A stretch of 29,682 nucleotides of DNA from Acidobacteriota bacterium (GTDB lineage Bacteria; Acidobacteriota; Vicinamibacteria; Vicinamibacterales; 2-12-FULL-66-21), in NCBI GenBank assembly GCA_020200195.1, contig JAIVJE010000293.1:1-29682 (forward strand), read 5' to 3'. The notes under the pieces are model-generated. The model was not told where the DNA came from and did not search any database. It saw nothing but the letters and a program-made list of their open reading frames with translations. A program made the translations under genes and the position numbers. Below, in pieces: positions 21,728 to 29,682 of this stretch. Within the stretch, counting starts at the first letter, position 1. Each line of letters opens with the position of its first letter.

Positions 21728-24652
21728 ATGTCTTTCCTCGATCGTTTCAAGCCACAGCCCCGATGGAAGCATGCCGACCCGGCGGTCCGGGCGGCGGCAG
21801 TCGTCGACGTCCCCGAAGACGACGAGCACCGTGCGGTGCTGGCCGAGCTCGCGACGAGGGATGACGACGTGCGCGTACGGCGGGCTGCGGTGGCGCGGCT
21901 CGGAGACGTCGGCGCGCTGGTGGCCTGCGCCCGAGGCGAGCGCGACGAGCCGTTGCGCCGCGAGATCGCCGATCGGCTCGTCGGCGTCGCGATCACCGCC
22001 TCGGACACTGACGGCGATGCGGCACTGGCTCTCGAAGGCCTCGACGATCAGAAACAATTGGCGTCGATCGCCAAGGCCTCTCCACACGACACGGTCCGCA
22101 CCGCGGCGCTTGGACGCGTGCACGACGCACGGCTGCTGAGCAGTGTCGCCCGGCAGGCCGCCGATCCGCAGGTGGCGCTCGAGGCAGTCGCCCGCGTGCC
22201 CGACACGACCGAGCTCATCAACATTGCGGTGAAAACCGAGCACAAGGACGCCGGCATTGCCGCGCTCGAGCGCGCCGCACAGGCGTGGGCGGGCGACGGC
22301 GACCTGCGCGAGACGCTCGACGGCGTGGCGCTGCGCGCAAAAAACAAGAGCGTCGCACGGCGCGCGCGATCGTTGGTGCAGGCCATCAGCGACGCCGAGA
22401 CAGCGCGCAAAGCCGCGTTCGAGGAATGGCAGCATCGGGTCGGCGCGCTGGTGGCGCGAGTCGAGGCGCTGGCCGCGGCTCCGTCAGCGGATGCTCGTGA
22501 AGAGCTGGCGGCTGCCGAAGTCCAGTGGCGCGAGATCGCCGCGTCCGGCACGTTCGAAATGGATCAGGAGACGGCTGGACGGTTCGGATCGCTCGTCGAG
22601 GCAGCACGCACAGGTATCGAACGCCAGGAACAAGCTGCGGCCGATCGGCGCGCCGCCGAAGAAGAACGCGCGGCTGTGCGGGCCGCACGCGCCGCGCTCT
22701 GCGAGCGCGTCGAGGCCGCGCGGGGCGAGGACGCGCTGGATGAAATAGCAAAGGCGAGGTCCGAATGGGAGGGGTTCCCAGGTGCGACAGCGCAGGAGGA
22801 CGAGGAGAAGGCGCTGCGCGCACGCTTCGAAGAGGTCTGCCGGATGGCCGCGTTGCGGCATGAGAACCGTCTCGAGACGGAGCGCACCCACACCAGGCTC
22901 GACGAAATCGCGTCTGACGCGGAGCGCCTGTCCGGCCAGGACGACCTGACACCGGAGGTCTGGGCCGCCGTGTCGCGCGAGTGGTACGGGTTGGCAAGTC
23001 GCGCGGACAACCTCGACGCAGCCGTTTCTGAGCGATTTGCCGCCGCGCACGTGCGCGTACGGCAGCGCGAAGAAGAGCGCCGTGCGGCGGCTGAGCGCAC
23101 CGTGCGGCAGCAGGTCCGGCGTGTCGAACAGCTCATCGAGCGAGTTCTGGCCCGCGCCGCCGACGAAGACCTCACGCTGCGCGAGGCTGACCGCGCCGTA
23201 CGCGAGGTGCGCGCCGCGATTGAAGCTCCCCTCGCGATCGACGAACGCGAGCAGCACATGCTGCTCGAGGGGCTGAAGGCGGCACTCGGGGCGATGACGC
23301 CCAAGCTCCACGACCTGCGCGAGCTCGACGAGTGGAAGCGGTTCGCGAATGCCGCCGTCCAGGAAGAGCTGATCGCGCAGGCTGAAGCACTACGCGGTAA
23401 GTACAACCTCGACGCAGCCGACGGGACCAGCCCCGACAATCTGGAGAAGGCCGCGGCCGAACTTCACCAGATCCAGGAGCGATGGAAGACCGTGGCCGAA
23501 GCGCCACGGGCACAGGCCCAGACACTGTGGCACCGGTACCGCCAGGCTGCGGATCCGATCCAGGCCAGAGCGCGGGAGTTCTTCGCCCGGCGAAACGAGG
23601 AGCGAAAGGGGAATCTGGACAGGAAACTGGAATTGCTCGCCCGCGCCGAGGTGCTGGCCGATTCGACCGACTGGATCAAGACCGCTGACGAGCTCAAGAA
23701 GCTCCAGGCCGAGTGGCAGCAGATCGGCCCGGTTCCGCGGCAGGACATGAAGACGACCTGGAAGCGGTTCCGCGACGCCTGCGATCGCTTCTTTACCCGC
23801 CGGCACGAGGATCTCGCGCGGCGGAAGGAAACGTGGTCCGCGAACCTGGCCGGCAAGGAAGCGCTCTGTGCACGGGCCGAGGAGCTCGCCGCCTCCCGCG
23901 ACTGGGACCGGGCGGCTGCGGAAATACGAAAGCTGCAGTCGGACTGGAAACAGATCGGTCCAGTTCGACGAAACAAGTCCGAGGTGATCTGGCAGCGCTT
24001 CCGCACGGCGTGTGACACTTTTTTCGATCGATACAAGCGCCGGGACGAGATCGAACTCGAGGGCCGGCAGGCCGACCGCGAAGCGCTGGTCGCCGAGCTC
24101 GAAGCGCTCGTCCCTGCGGAGGACGCCGTTCCCTCCATGGACAACATCGTCGAACGCGTGCGCGCGCTGCGGACGCGCTGGAACCAGAGCTCGCCGGTGG
24201 TGCGCCACGGCGCCGACCCGCTGAGCGCGCGGTTCGTGGGGGCGCTCGAACGCGTGATCGCCGCGTACCCTGCGCCGTTTGCCGGCACCGAGATGGATGT
24301 CGAGGCGAGCCGTCAGAAGATGGAGAAGCTGTGCAAGCGCGTCGAAGGGTTCGTCGCGGAGCTCGCGCCCGCGGCGCCGAGTTCGTCGCAAGCGCTCGCC
24401 GAGCGACTGCGTGAGGCGCTGGCCGCCAACACGATCGGCGGCAAGGCGGGCGAGGAATCGAAGTGGCGCACAATGGCCGATGAAGTGCGCCAGGCGCAGT
24501 CATCCTGGACGCGACTCGGACCGGTCCGGGGGGAATCAGGACGCGAGTTGTCCGAGCGCTTCCAGCGCGCGTGCAGCCGGTTCTTCGAACACTACCGCCG
24601 CCATGTCCCCCAGCAGCAGCCGGGCCCTAAACGTGCATTGCAGGCTCGTTGA
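21728..24652 (+). CDS. Large HEAT-like plus DUF349-repeat protein
   Basis: This is a 974-residue, highly charged, probably cytoplasmic protein of unknown role. The ATG at 21728 is chosen because MSFLDRFKPQPRWKHADPAVR is the expected family start; an ATG at 21710 is possible. Residues 1-220 are HEAT-like short helical repeats (DPAVRAAAV, DDDVRVRRAAVARLGD, DPQVALEAVARV). Residues 225-560 are Ala/Glu/Arg-rich and probably coiled coil. DUF349 repeats then follow near 575, 650, 725, 805 and 915, each with a W..IGPV..W.RFR.ACD.FF pattern (LQAEWQQIGPVPRQDMKTTW, LQSDWKQIGPVRRNKSEVIW); the fourth is weak. DUF349 proteins are widespread but poorly understood; links to ribosomes or RNA have been suggested for the domain. 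Two of the strongest repeats keep the tryptophans, so the fold seems intact. Its stop is six bases from the convergent amidohydrolase stop. Confidence 0.85.
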   Translation: MSFLDRFKPQPRWKHADPAVRAAAVVDVPEDDEHRAVLAELATRDDDVRVRRAAVARLGDVGALVACARGERDEPLRREIADRLVGVAITASDTDGDAALALEGLDDQKQLASIAKASPHDTVRTAALGRVHDARLLSSVARQAADPQVALEAVARVPDTTELINIAVKTEHKDAGIAALERAAQAWAGDGDLRETLDGVALRAKNKSVARRARSLVQAISDAETARKAAFEEWQHRVGALVARVEALAAAPSADAREELAAAEVQWREIAASGTFEMDQETAGRFGSLVEAARTGIERQEQAAADRRAAEEERAAVRAARAALCERVEAARGEDALDEIAKARSEWEGFPGATAQEDEEKALRARFEEVCRMAALRHENRLETERTHTRLDEIASDAERLSGQDDLTPEVWAAVSREWYGLASRADNLDAAVSERFAAAHVRVRQREEERRAAAERTVRQQVRRVEQLIERVLARAADEDLTLREADRAVREVRAAIEAPLAIDEREQHMLLEGLKAALGAMTPKLHDLRELDEWKRFANAAVQEELIAQAEALRGKYNLDAADGTSPDNLEKAAAELHQIQERWKTVAEAPRAQAQTLWHRYRQAADPIQARAREFFARRNEERKGNLDRKLELLARAEVLADSTDWIKTADELKKLQAEWQQIGPVPRQDMKTTWKRFRDACDRFFTRRHEDLARRKETWSANLAGKEALCARAEELAASRDWDRAAAEIRKLQSDWKQIGPVRRNKSEVIWQRFRTACDTFFDRYKRRDEIELEGRQADREALVAELEALVPAEDAVPSMDNIVERVRALRTRWNQSSPVVRHGADPLSARFVGALERVIAAYPAPFAGTEMDVEASRQKMEKLCKRVEGFVAELAPAAPSSSQALAERLREALAANTIGGKAGEESKWRTMADEVRQAQSSWTRLGPVRGESGRELSERFQRACSRFFEHYRRHVPQQQPGPKRALQAR

Positions 24653-24658
24653 TTCCAA

Positions 24659-26419
24659 TCAGCGAATCCCCAACTTCTTGTAGCGAACTTTGCCTCCCAC
24701 GATCGTGTACATGACCTCCGTCGTCGGTATCTGATCCTCCGGGATGCTCGTGATGTCCTTCGACAGCACCACCATGTCGGCGTACTTACCGACTTTGAGT
24801 GAGCCGCGCGAGCTTTCCTCGAAGGCGGCGTGGGCCGCTTTGATCGTGTAGGACCTGAGCGCCTCCATACGGCTCATGCGCTGGTCGGGATAGAACACGG
24901 ATCCGTCCTTGAGCTTGCGGCTGACGGTCGCGTAGTAGCTCGCAATCGGATCGACGTCTTCCACGGGCGCGTCGGTGCCGTTGGTCACGATTGCGCCGGA
25001 CTTCATCAGTTTCTGCCAGACGTACGCGCCGTCCTCGGCGCGCCTGGCCCCGAGCCGCGCGGGCACATACGGCGCGTCCGATGTGCAGTGGATGCCCTGC
25101 ATCGAGGCGATCACCCCGAGCTGCCCGAACCTGGGGATATCGGAAGGATGCAGGTGCTGAGCGTGCTCGACCCGCCACCGGACGTCCTTCCTGGCCGGGT
25201 TGGCCGCGAAGGCCTTCTCGAAGATGTTGAGTGTCTCGCGATTCGCGCGGTCGCCGATCGCGTGCACACAGAGCTGGTAGTCATGCTGGAGGGCCAGTTT
25301 CGCGGTCTCGGCGATCACCTCGATCGGCGTTGTGTTGTGGCCGGTGTCGCCGGGTTTGTCCGAGTACGGCTCGAGCAGCCATGCCCCGCGCGGTCCCAAC
25401 GCGCCGTCGATTGAGTGCTTGATGGCCCTCACCGTCAGGTGCCCGTTCCCGTAGTCCACCATCCGGTATTTCGCGAGATTCTGCGCGAGCGCGGCGTTGT
25501 TTTCCCGAATCATGATCCAGAGGCGGACGCCCAGCTTCCCGTCATCGACCATCGCTTTCATCACATCGACGTCGGCGAACGACGAACCCGCGTCCTGAAA
25601 CGACGTGACGCCCTTTGACAGGACCTCCTGCGCGGCGAGCTCCAGCACTTTCCGCGCCCGCGCCAACCGCTCCGCCGCGGTCCGCCTCGGCTCACCGGCG
25701 CCGCGGCGGATCAGTTCGGACGCCCGCTCGCGCAGGAGCCCGGTCGGCGCCCCGGATGCGTCCTTCAGCAGATCACCGCCGGGGGGGTTCGCCGTCGCTG
25801 CCGTAATGCCCGACAACTCCAACGCCTTCGCGTTGACGAAGCGCGCGTGCCCGCTCGCATGCGTCAACACGACCGGATTGTCGGGTGACACGCGATCGAG
25901 CGAGGCATGCGTCGGGAAGCCCTCGACATTCGGGGACGGCGGCGCGGTCCACTTTTCCTGGTGCCAGCCGCGCCCATAGATCCACTGCCCTGGCTTGGCG
26001 TTCTTCACGGCAGCACCGACCATCGCTACGATTTCATCCCAGCTCGTTGTGTTCATCAGGTTCAGATTCAACTGAGCCTCGCCGACGCCATTGAAGTGGC
26101 CATGTCCCTCGATGAAACCGGGTATCACCAGCTGGCCGTTCAGATCGATGACCTGGGTCGCGGCGCCCGTGTGCTGTTTGATGTCGGCCGCCGATCCAAG
26201 CGCGACGATGCGGTCACCGCGGACGGCGATGGCGTGGGCTTCGGGCGTCCCGTCCTCGACCGTCACGATCTTTCCGTTGGTCAGGACGAAGTCCGCGGGC
26301 TGCGCGGTTTGTACGGGCGAACCGTGCGGCAGGACGGAGGTGCGCACCGCGACCGTGGCGAGGCTGCCGGCCGTCACGGCGAGAACCATCAGAGGGACGA
26401 ATGTGGTGCGCTTGAACAT
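24659..26419 (-). CDS. Secreted amidohydrolase (YtcJ-like, amidohydrolase 3 family)
   Basis: This is a 586-residue metal-dependent hydrolase, probably acting on amides in the periplasm; the substrate is unknown. A signal peptide (about 1-22, FKRTTFVPLMVLAVTAGSL) precedes ADFVLTNGKIVTVEDG, the usual opening of the composite beta-sandwich. Metal ligands are H106 and H108 (GFIEGHGHF). Later ligands are the His of the VHAIGDRANR segment and the Asp of NGTDAPVEDVDP. The barrel is closed by the C-terminal sandwich (LKVGKYADMVVLSKD). The ATG has AAGGAG seven bases upstream. It follows the other amidohydrolase by 29 bases on the same strand, so the two probably form an operon. The family includes cytosine-deaminase-like and imidazolonepropionase-like enzymes, but this branch is mostly uncharacterised. 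Confidence 0.9.
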   Translation of the reverse strand: MFKRTTFVPLMVLAVTAGSLATVAVRTSVLPHGSPVQTAQPADFVLTNGKIVTVEDGTPEAHAIAVRGDRIVALGSAADIKQHTGAATQVIDLNGQLVIPGFIEGHGHFNGVGEAQLNLNLMNTTSWDEIVAMVGAAVKNAKPGQWIYGRGWHQEKWTAPPSPNVEGFPTHASLDRVSPDNPVVLTHASGHARFVNAKALELSGITAATANPPGGDLLKDASGAPTGLLRERASELIRRGAGEPRRTAAERLARARKVLELAAQEVLSKGVTSFQDAGSSFADVDVMKAMVDDGKLGVRLWIMIRENNAALAQNLAKYRMVDYGNGHLTVRAIKHSIDGALGPRGAWLLEPYSDKPGDTGHNTTPIEVIAETAKLALQHDYQLCVHAIGDRANRETLNIFEKAFAANPARKDVRWRVEHAQHLHPSDIPRFGQLGVIASMQGIHCTSDAPYVPARLGARRAEDGAYVWQKLMKSGAIVTNGTDAPVEDVDPIASYYATVSRKLKDGSVFYPDQRMSRMEALRSYTIKAAHAAFEESSRGSLKVGKYADMVVLSKDITSIPEDQIPTTEVMYTIVGGKVRYKKLGIR

Positions 26420-26448
26420 ATATCGCTCCTTGTCCGGACTTCACTGGC

Positions 26449-27381
26449 TTATGGTGAATTCGGCGTCGTGGCGTCGGGTGCGGGAAACAGCCGATTGAAA
26501 TTCCCGCCGAAGATCTGCGACTGTGCGGCCTCGCTGGCGCCGGCGGCATCGAGCGCGGACCGCTGTGCGTCGTAAACCGTTTGCTGCCAGCCGCGCGGAA
26601 AAAACGAGGAGTCGGTGCCGAACAGCAGGCGGCTCGGCCCCAGTACGGCAAGGCTCTGACGGAACACCGCGTCGAGCGTCAATGCGGGCGAGTACTTCAT
26701 CCAGGCATTCGAGCTCGATGTATCGAGATGCACGTTGGCGCACTGATCGGCGGTCATCAGCGCCTCGCGAAAAAAGCCGGCGCCGAAATGCGGCACGATC
26801 ACCGGCACTGACGGGAAGCGCGACGACGCCGCCGCGAGCGCCAGCGGCTCGCCGAGCCTGAAGTCGAACAAGGACGGCAAGCCGAGCTTCTTGCGGACGC
26901 CGACGGAGAGCACACCGCAGTGCGCGAACACGGCGGCCCCGTATTCCTCAGCCGCCTCGAACACCCCTCGTACCCGCTCGTCGTCCAGGCGATAGCCGTG
27001 CATCGCGGGGAACAAACAGACCCCGCGAAGCCCCAACATCGAGAACGCCCGATGGAGCCTGGCCCGCGGGTCCGGCGCAGACGGGTTGAACATGAAGAAG
27101 CCAACGACACGTGAGGGAAAGGCGGCCACTGCGGTGGCCACTGAATCCTCGTCGCCCGGTGCGCTGGCGATCAACGCGGCGCGGCTGACACCGCAACGGT
27201 CCAGCTCGGCGATCCAGCGTTCCGCGAGCGCCTGCGCACTGCCTGGCGCGTCCCACTCAAGCAGTGCGGAGACAGCGTCCGCCCGCCCTTGGGCCGGCAG
27301 GTCGTGGCGATCGACCGTCAGGATTTCCAGGAATCGCGAGGAAAAGAAGTGACAGTGCGCATCGCACAGTGGGGAGGCCAT
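26449..27381 (-). CDS. TIM-barrel amidohydrolase (amidohydrolase 2 family)
   Basis: This is a 310-residue cytoplasmic metal-dependent hydrolase or decarboxylase of unknown substrate. The start is ATG 27379-27381, just before DAHCHF (H9 and H11, the first metal ligands). The longer open frame upstream covers the divergent gene's start region and is unlikely. Further ligands are H in VPHFGAGFF and D in LFGTDSSFFPRGW, the usual order for PF04909 members (ACMSD-like). FNRLF near the C-terminus matches the GGNFNRLFP seen in this family. It is the first gene of a likely two-gene operon with the secreted amidohydrolase. It is divergent from the phosphoesterase gene with 42 bases between starts. An ACMSD-like decarboxylase is possible, but no partner genes support that. 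Confidence 0.88.
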   Translation of the reverse strand: MASPLCDAHCHFFSSRFLEILTVDRHDLPAQGRADAVSALLEWDAPGSAQALAERWIAELDRCGVSRAALIASAPGDEDSVATAVAAFPSRVVGFFMFNPSAPDPRARLHRAFSMLGLRGVCLFPAMHGYRLDDERVRGVFEAAEEYGAAVFAHCGVLSVGVRKKLGLPSLFDFRLGEPLALAAASSRFPSVPVIVPHFGAGFFREALMTADQCANVHLDTSSSNAWMKYSPALTLDAVFRQSLAVLGPSRLLFGTDSSFFPRGWQQTVYDAQRSALDAAGASEAAQSQIFGGNFNRLFPAPDATTPNSP

Positions 27382-27423
27382 AATCGGATTGAAGAAAGGC
27401 TGGATTCTACTCGACCGCGCCGC

Positions 27424-27891
27424 ATGGTGATAGGACTGATCTCGGACACGCACGGGCTCTTACGAGCGGCCGCGCTTCATGCGCTCGCGGGCGTCGACGC
27501 CATTCTTCATGCGGGCGACGTCGGCGGTGCTGTCGTGCTGGATGGGCTCAAGACGATTGCACCGGTGCGTGCCGTCGCCGGCAACACCGACGATCCGTCG
27601 ATGCCCGGCCTGGAAGCGTTCATCGATATCGAGGCGCTCGGGCTGACGATCCACGTCAGCCACGGGCACGAGCTTGGATCGCCGACGCCGGCAAAAGTGC
27701 TCGCCGCGTATACCGCCGACATCCTCGTGTACGGGCATACGCACAGGCCGCTCGTGCACCGCGAAGCCAATCGCCTTGTCGTCAATCCCGGCGCGGCCGG
27801 TCCCCGGCGATTCGACCTGCGGCCCACTCTCGCGCGCCTCACCATCGCACGCGGCGCCGCCGAAGCTGAGATTGTCGACCTTCCCGATTAG
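27424..27891 (+). CDS. YfcE/MJ0936-type metallophosphoesterase
   Basis: This is a 155-residue cytoplasmic phosphodiesterase of the YfcE/MJ0936 family. The dinuclear metal site is complete: D8 and H10 (LISDTHG), D32 (HAGDVGG), N54 (VAGNTDD), H80 and H82 (VSHGHELG), and H105 and H107 (VYGHTHRPL). NPGAAGPRRF is the usual late motif (NPGS). The ATG at 27424 is chosen since similarity begins there; the frame extends upstream only across the divergent gene's start. No strong ribosome site is seen. It converges on the response regulator, 10 bases apart. The real substrate is not known for most family members. Confidence 0.9.
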   Translation: MVIGLISDTHGLLRAAALHALAGVDAILHAGDVGGAVVLDGLKTIAPVRAVAGNTDDPSMPGLEAFIDIEALGLTIHVSHGHELGSPTPAKVLAAYTADILVYGHTHRPLVHREANRLVVNPGAAGPRRFDLRPTLARLTIARGAAEAEIVDLPD

Positions 27892-27901
27892 GGCCGAACT
27901 C

Positions 27902-28582
27902 TCACCCGGCGAACTTGTAGCCCATACCGTGGATCGTGAGGATGTACTGCGGATGGCGCGGGTTGGGCTCGATCTTCTGCCGCAGCCACGCCACGTGCAC
28001 GTCGACGGTCCTCGTCGACGGCATCGCGTGGTAGCCCCAGACCTCGTTGAGCAGCTCATCGCGCGTGAGCGTCGCGCCGCGATGCTCGACAAAGTAGCGG
28101 AGCAACTGGAACTCGCGGGCTGAGAGCTCCACGATCTGCCCGTCGCGCGTGACCTCGGCGCGGCGGAAGTCGATCCGGACGTCTCCGAACTGGTGGCCCA
28201 ATGCCGGGTGCGGCGCGAGCGGTGTCCGCCGCAGCTTCGCCTCGATGCGCGCCAGAAGCTCGGCCATCTCGAACGGCTTGGTTACGTAATCGTCTGCCCC
28301 AAGCTTGAGGCCGACGACCTTGTCGACGATCTGACCACGGGCGGTGAGCATGATCACTGGTGTCTCGATGCTCCGCCGCCGCAGCTCGCGAAGCACGTCG
28401 AAGCCCGACAGACGCGGAAGCATGACGTCGAGCAGTACGAGATCGAACGCGTCCGACGCGGCACGGTCGAGTGCGCTCTCCCCGTCAGCAGTGGCCTCGA
28501 CGGCATACCCCTCGCGTGTGAGCCGGTCGGTCATGGTCAGGACGAGGCCCGGTTCGTCTTCGACGAGCAACAACCGCTTCAC
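27902..28582 (-). CDS. OmpR/PhoB-family response regulator
   Basis: This is a cytoplasmic two-component response regulator of 226 residues. The receiver domain (1-120) has the acidic pocket E8-D9 (LLLVEDEPG), phospho-acceptor D52 (LVLLDVMLP) and K102 (DDYVTKPFE). The C-terminal winged helix (about 130-225) ends with TRTVDVHVAWLRQKIE and HGMGYKF, typical of OmpR-type DNA binding. It starts with GTG at 28580-28582, which overlaps the kinase stop by four bases (GTGA), so the pair is translationally coupled. It is expected to be phosphorylated by the kinase upstream. Its target genes are not visible in this window. Confidence 0.95.
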   Translation of the reverse strand: MKRLLLVEDEPGLVLTMTDRLTREGYAVEATADGESALDRAASDAFDLVLLDVMLPRLSGFDVLRELRRRSIETPVIMLTARGQIVDKVVGLKLGADDYVTKPFEMAELLARIEAKLRRTPLAPHPALGHQFGDVRIDFRRAEVTRDGQIVELSAREFQLLRYFVEHRGATLTRDELLNEVWGYHAMPSTRTVDVHVAWLRQKIEPNPRHPQYILTIHGMGYKFAG

Positions 28583-29682
28583 GTGTTTTGCGGGTCCGGC
28601 GCCTGGACGCCTTCAGCGCGGCCGGCCGTTTCCTTTTGTTCACCGAGCGCCGCCGGGAGAACGACCGTGAACGCGCTGCCGTGTCCTCGCTGGCTTTTCA
28701 CCAACACCTGTCCGCGGTGGGCCTCGACAATTCGCTTGACCAGGCTCAAACCGAGCCCCGCCCCCTGCAGCCGCGCGTCGACGACATCCGCGGTGCGGTA
28801 GAACGGGTCGAAGATCCGTGACTGGTCGGCGGCCGCTATCCCGATGCCGCGGTCCGCTACCGTCACTCGCACGGTCGATCCCGCGGCACGCGCCGAAACG
28901 CCGACCCAGCGGCCCGGCGCGCCGTACTTGATGGCATTGCCGATCAAGTTCTGGAAGACGCGCCTGAGAGCCGGCTCATCACCAATCACAGGCGGCAGGT
29001 CGGCGGGCACATCGAGCTCCATCGTGACGCCTTGCTCTTCGCCAAGAACACTCTCGCTCGCGACGCTCTCCTGAAGGAGCGGCCCGATGGCCACCGGCCT
29101 GAGGGCGAAGGCGCGCGCTCCGGAATGGATCCCGGCAAACTCCAGAATCTGCTCAACCATCTCCGACAGGCGGCGCCCCTCGCTGCGCACGAGCTCCCCG
29201 TACTTTCGAATACGCGCCTCGTCTTGGATCACCCCATCGGCCAGGTTGTCGGCGGCCGATCGAATGACTGCCAGCGGCGTTCGCAACTCATGGCTGACGC
29301 CGGCCACGAACTCCATCTGCTGACTGGCCAGACGATGCGCCCGCTGCGACGAGACGGTAATCATGACCAGGCTGGCGCCGAGCAGCAGCAGCACGCTGGA
29401 GCTGATCATGAGATTGCGCCGCCGCACGCGGGATACCGCAGCCTCCAGCGATCCCGACTTGTGCTTCAGCGCAAGCTGCCACCGCGGCTCCGCGCGGCCC
29501 AGCCGCAAGACCGCGGGGGCCGGGCCGGGACCAATCGAGCGCTCCTGGAACACTGAAATCGCCAGCCGGCCACGTGTGCCGCCTCGGAGATCGGGCCGCA
29601 GATGATCGATGTCATCGAAACGCACGGCGAACAGATCCGTCTTCACGTCCGCGGAGCTCTGCATGTCGGCAGGGACGGACGG
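28579..29682 (-). CDS. Sensor histidine kinase (5' end beyond the window)
   Basis: This is a membrane-bound sensor kinase that pairs with the OmpR-type regulator. An ATG exists at 29664, but the frame stays open to the window edge, so the N-terminus and probably a first membrane helix are missing. Counting from that ATG, the visible order is a sensor region (1-85), a membrane helix (about 86-104, MISSSVLLLLGASLVMITV) and the H box with H125 (FVAGVSHELRTPLAV). The N box (NLIGNAIKYG), G1 (DRGIGI) and G2 (GAGLGLSLVKRI) follow. All residues needed for phosphorylation and ATP binding are present. The tail after VVLPAA (EQKETAGRAEGVQAPDPQNT) is short and disordered. The input signal cannot be deduced. 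Confidence 0.92.
   Translation of the reverse strand, partial: PSVPADMQSSADVKTDLFAVRFDDIDHLRPDLRGGTRGRLAISVFQERSIGPGPAPAVLRLGRAEPRWQLALKHKSGSLEAAVSRVRRRNLMISSSVLLLLGASLVMITVSSQRAHRLASQQMEFVAGVSHELRTPLAVIRSAADNLADGVIQDEARIRKYGELVRSEGRRLSEMVEQILEFAGIHSGARAFALRPVAIGPLLQESVASESVLGEEQGVTMELDVPADLPPVIGDEPALRRVFQNLIGNAIKYGAPGRWVGVSARAAGSTVRVTVADRGIGIAAADQSRIFDPFYRTADVVDARLQGAGLGLSLVKRIVEAHRGQVLVKSQRGHGSAFTVVLPAALGEQKETAGRAEGVQAPDPQNT

Noticed and set aside
24640..24665. Short GATT-AATC inverted repeat between the convergent DUF349 and amidohydrolase genes as a terminator.
   Set aside because: The stem is only four to five bases and AT-rich, too weak to call.

Overview
The window is GC-rich, densely packed bacterial chromosome. 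It looks like Acidobacteriota. The main evidence is the two tandem MacB/FtsX-type permeases of the acidobacterial 'ADOP' (duplicated orphan permease) kind at the left edge. Short palindromic intergenic repeats and the gene content (PQQ-propeller proteins, cyclophilins, an M1 peptidase and a large DUF349 protein) fit this. No tRNA, rRNA, CRISPR array, phage or complete insertion sequence was seen, and no gene-free stretch exceeds 300 bases.

Layout. 1-3440: two ADOP permease genes on the + strand, both damaged. 3371-4267: aldo/keto reductase (-) that loses its C-terminus exactly where the second permease loses its own. 4288-4464: tandem repeat plus nested inverted-repeat (REP/MITE-like) element. 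4485-4898: small cupin (-). 4924-4974: another hairpin repeat. 5058-6155: DNA polymerase IV (+). 6169-17297: a minus-strand run, given here in transcription order: M1 aminopeptidase, ArsR-methyltransferase fusion regulator, cobalamin-dependent methionine synthase, double cyclophilin, PQQ propeller protein, and a NYN/OST-HTH protein. 17308-17937: alpha/beta hydrolase (+). 17997-18461: low-affinity iron permease family protein (-). 18576-20447: oligoendopeptidase F (+). 20451-21101: secreted cyclophilin (-). 21281-21637: small unknown protein (+). 21613-21711: GATC-rich palindromic array. 21728-24652: HEAT plus DUF349 protein (+). 24659-27381: two amidohydrolases (-). 27424-27891: YfcE-like phosphoesterase (+). 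27902-29682: two-component system (-), with the kinase running off the right edge.

Two themes stand out. First, a methionine-cycle unit: an ArsR-type winged helix fused to a SAM methyltransferase is followed one base later by metH. A perfect inverted repeat overlaps its predicted -10, which suggests an autoregulated SAM/SAH- or homocysteine-sensing operon. Second, at least five coding regions carry lesions: frameshifts, an in-frame stop, and clean internal losses of about 70 to 300 codons in ADOP2, the cyclophilin and MetH. Either this genome decays unusually often by short deletions or the contig contains assembly collapses. Reads should decide before metH or the cyclophilin is called broken. 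Several palindromic repeat families sit between genes and in places extend into reading frames.
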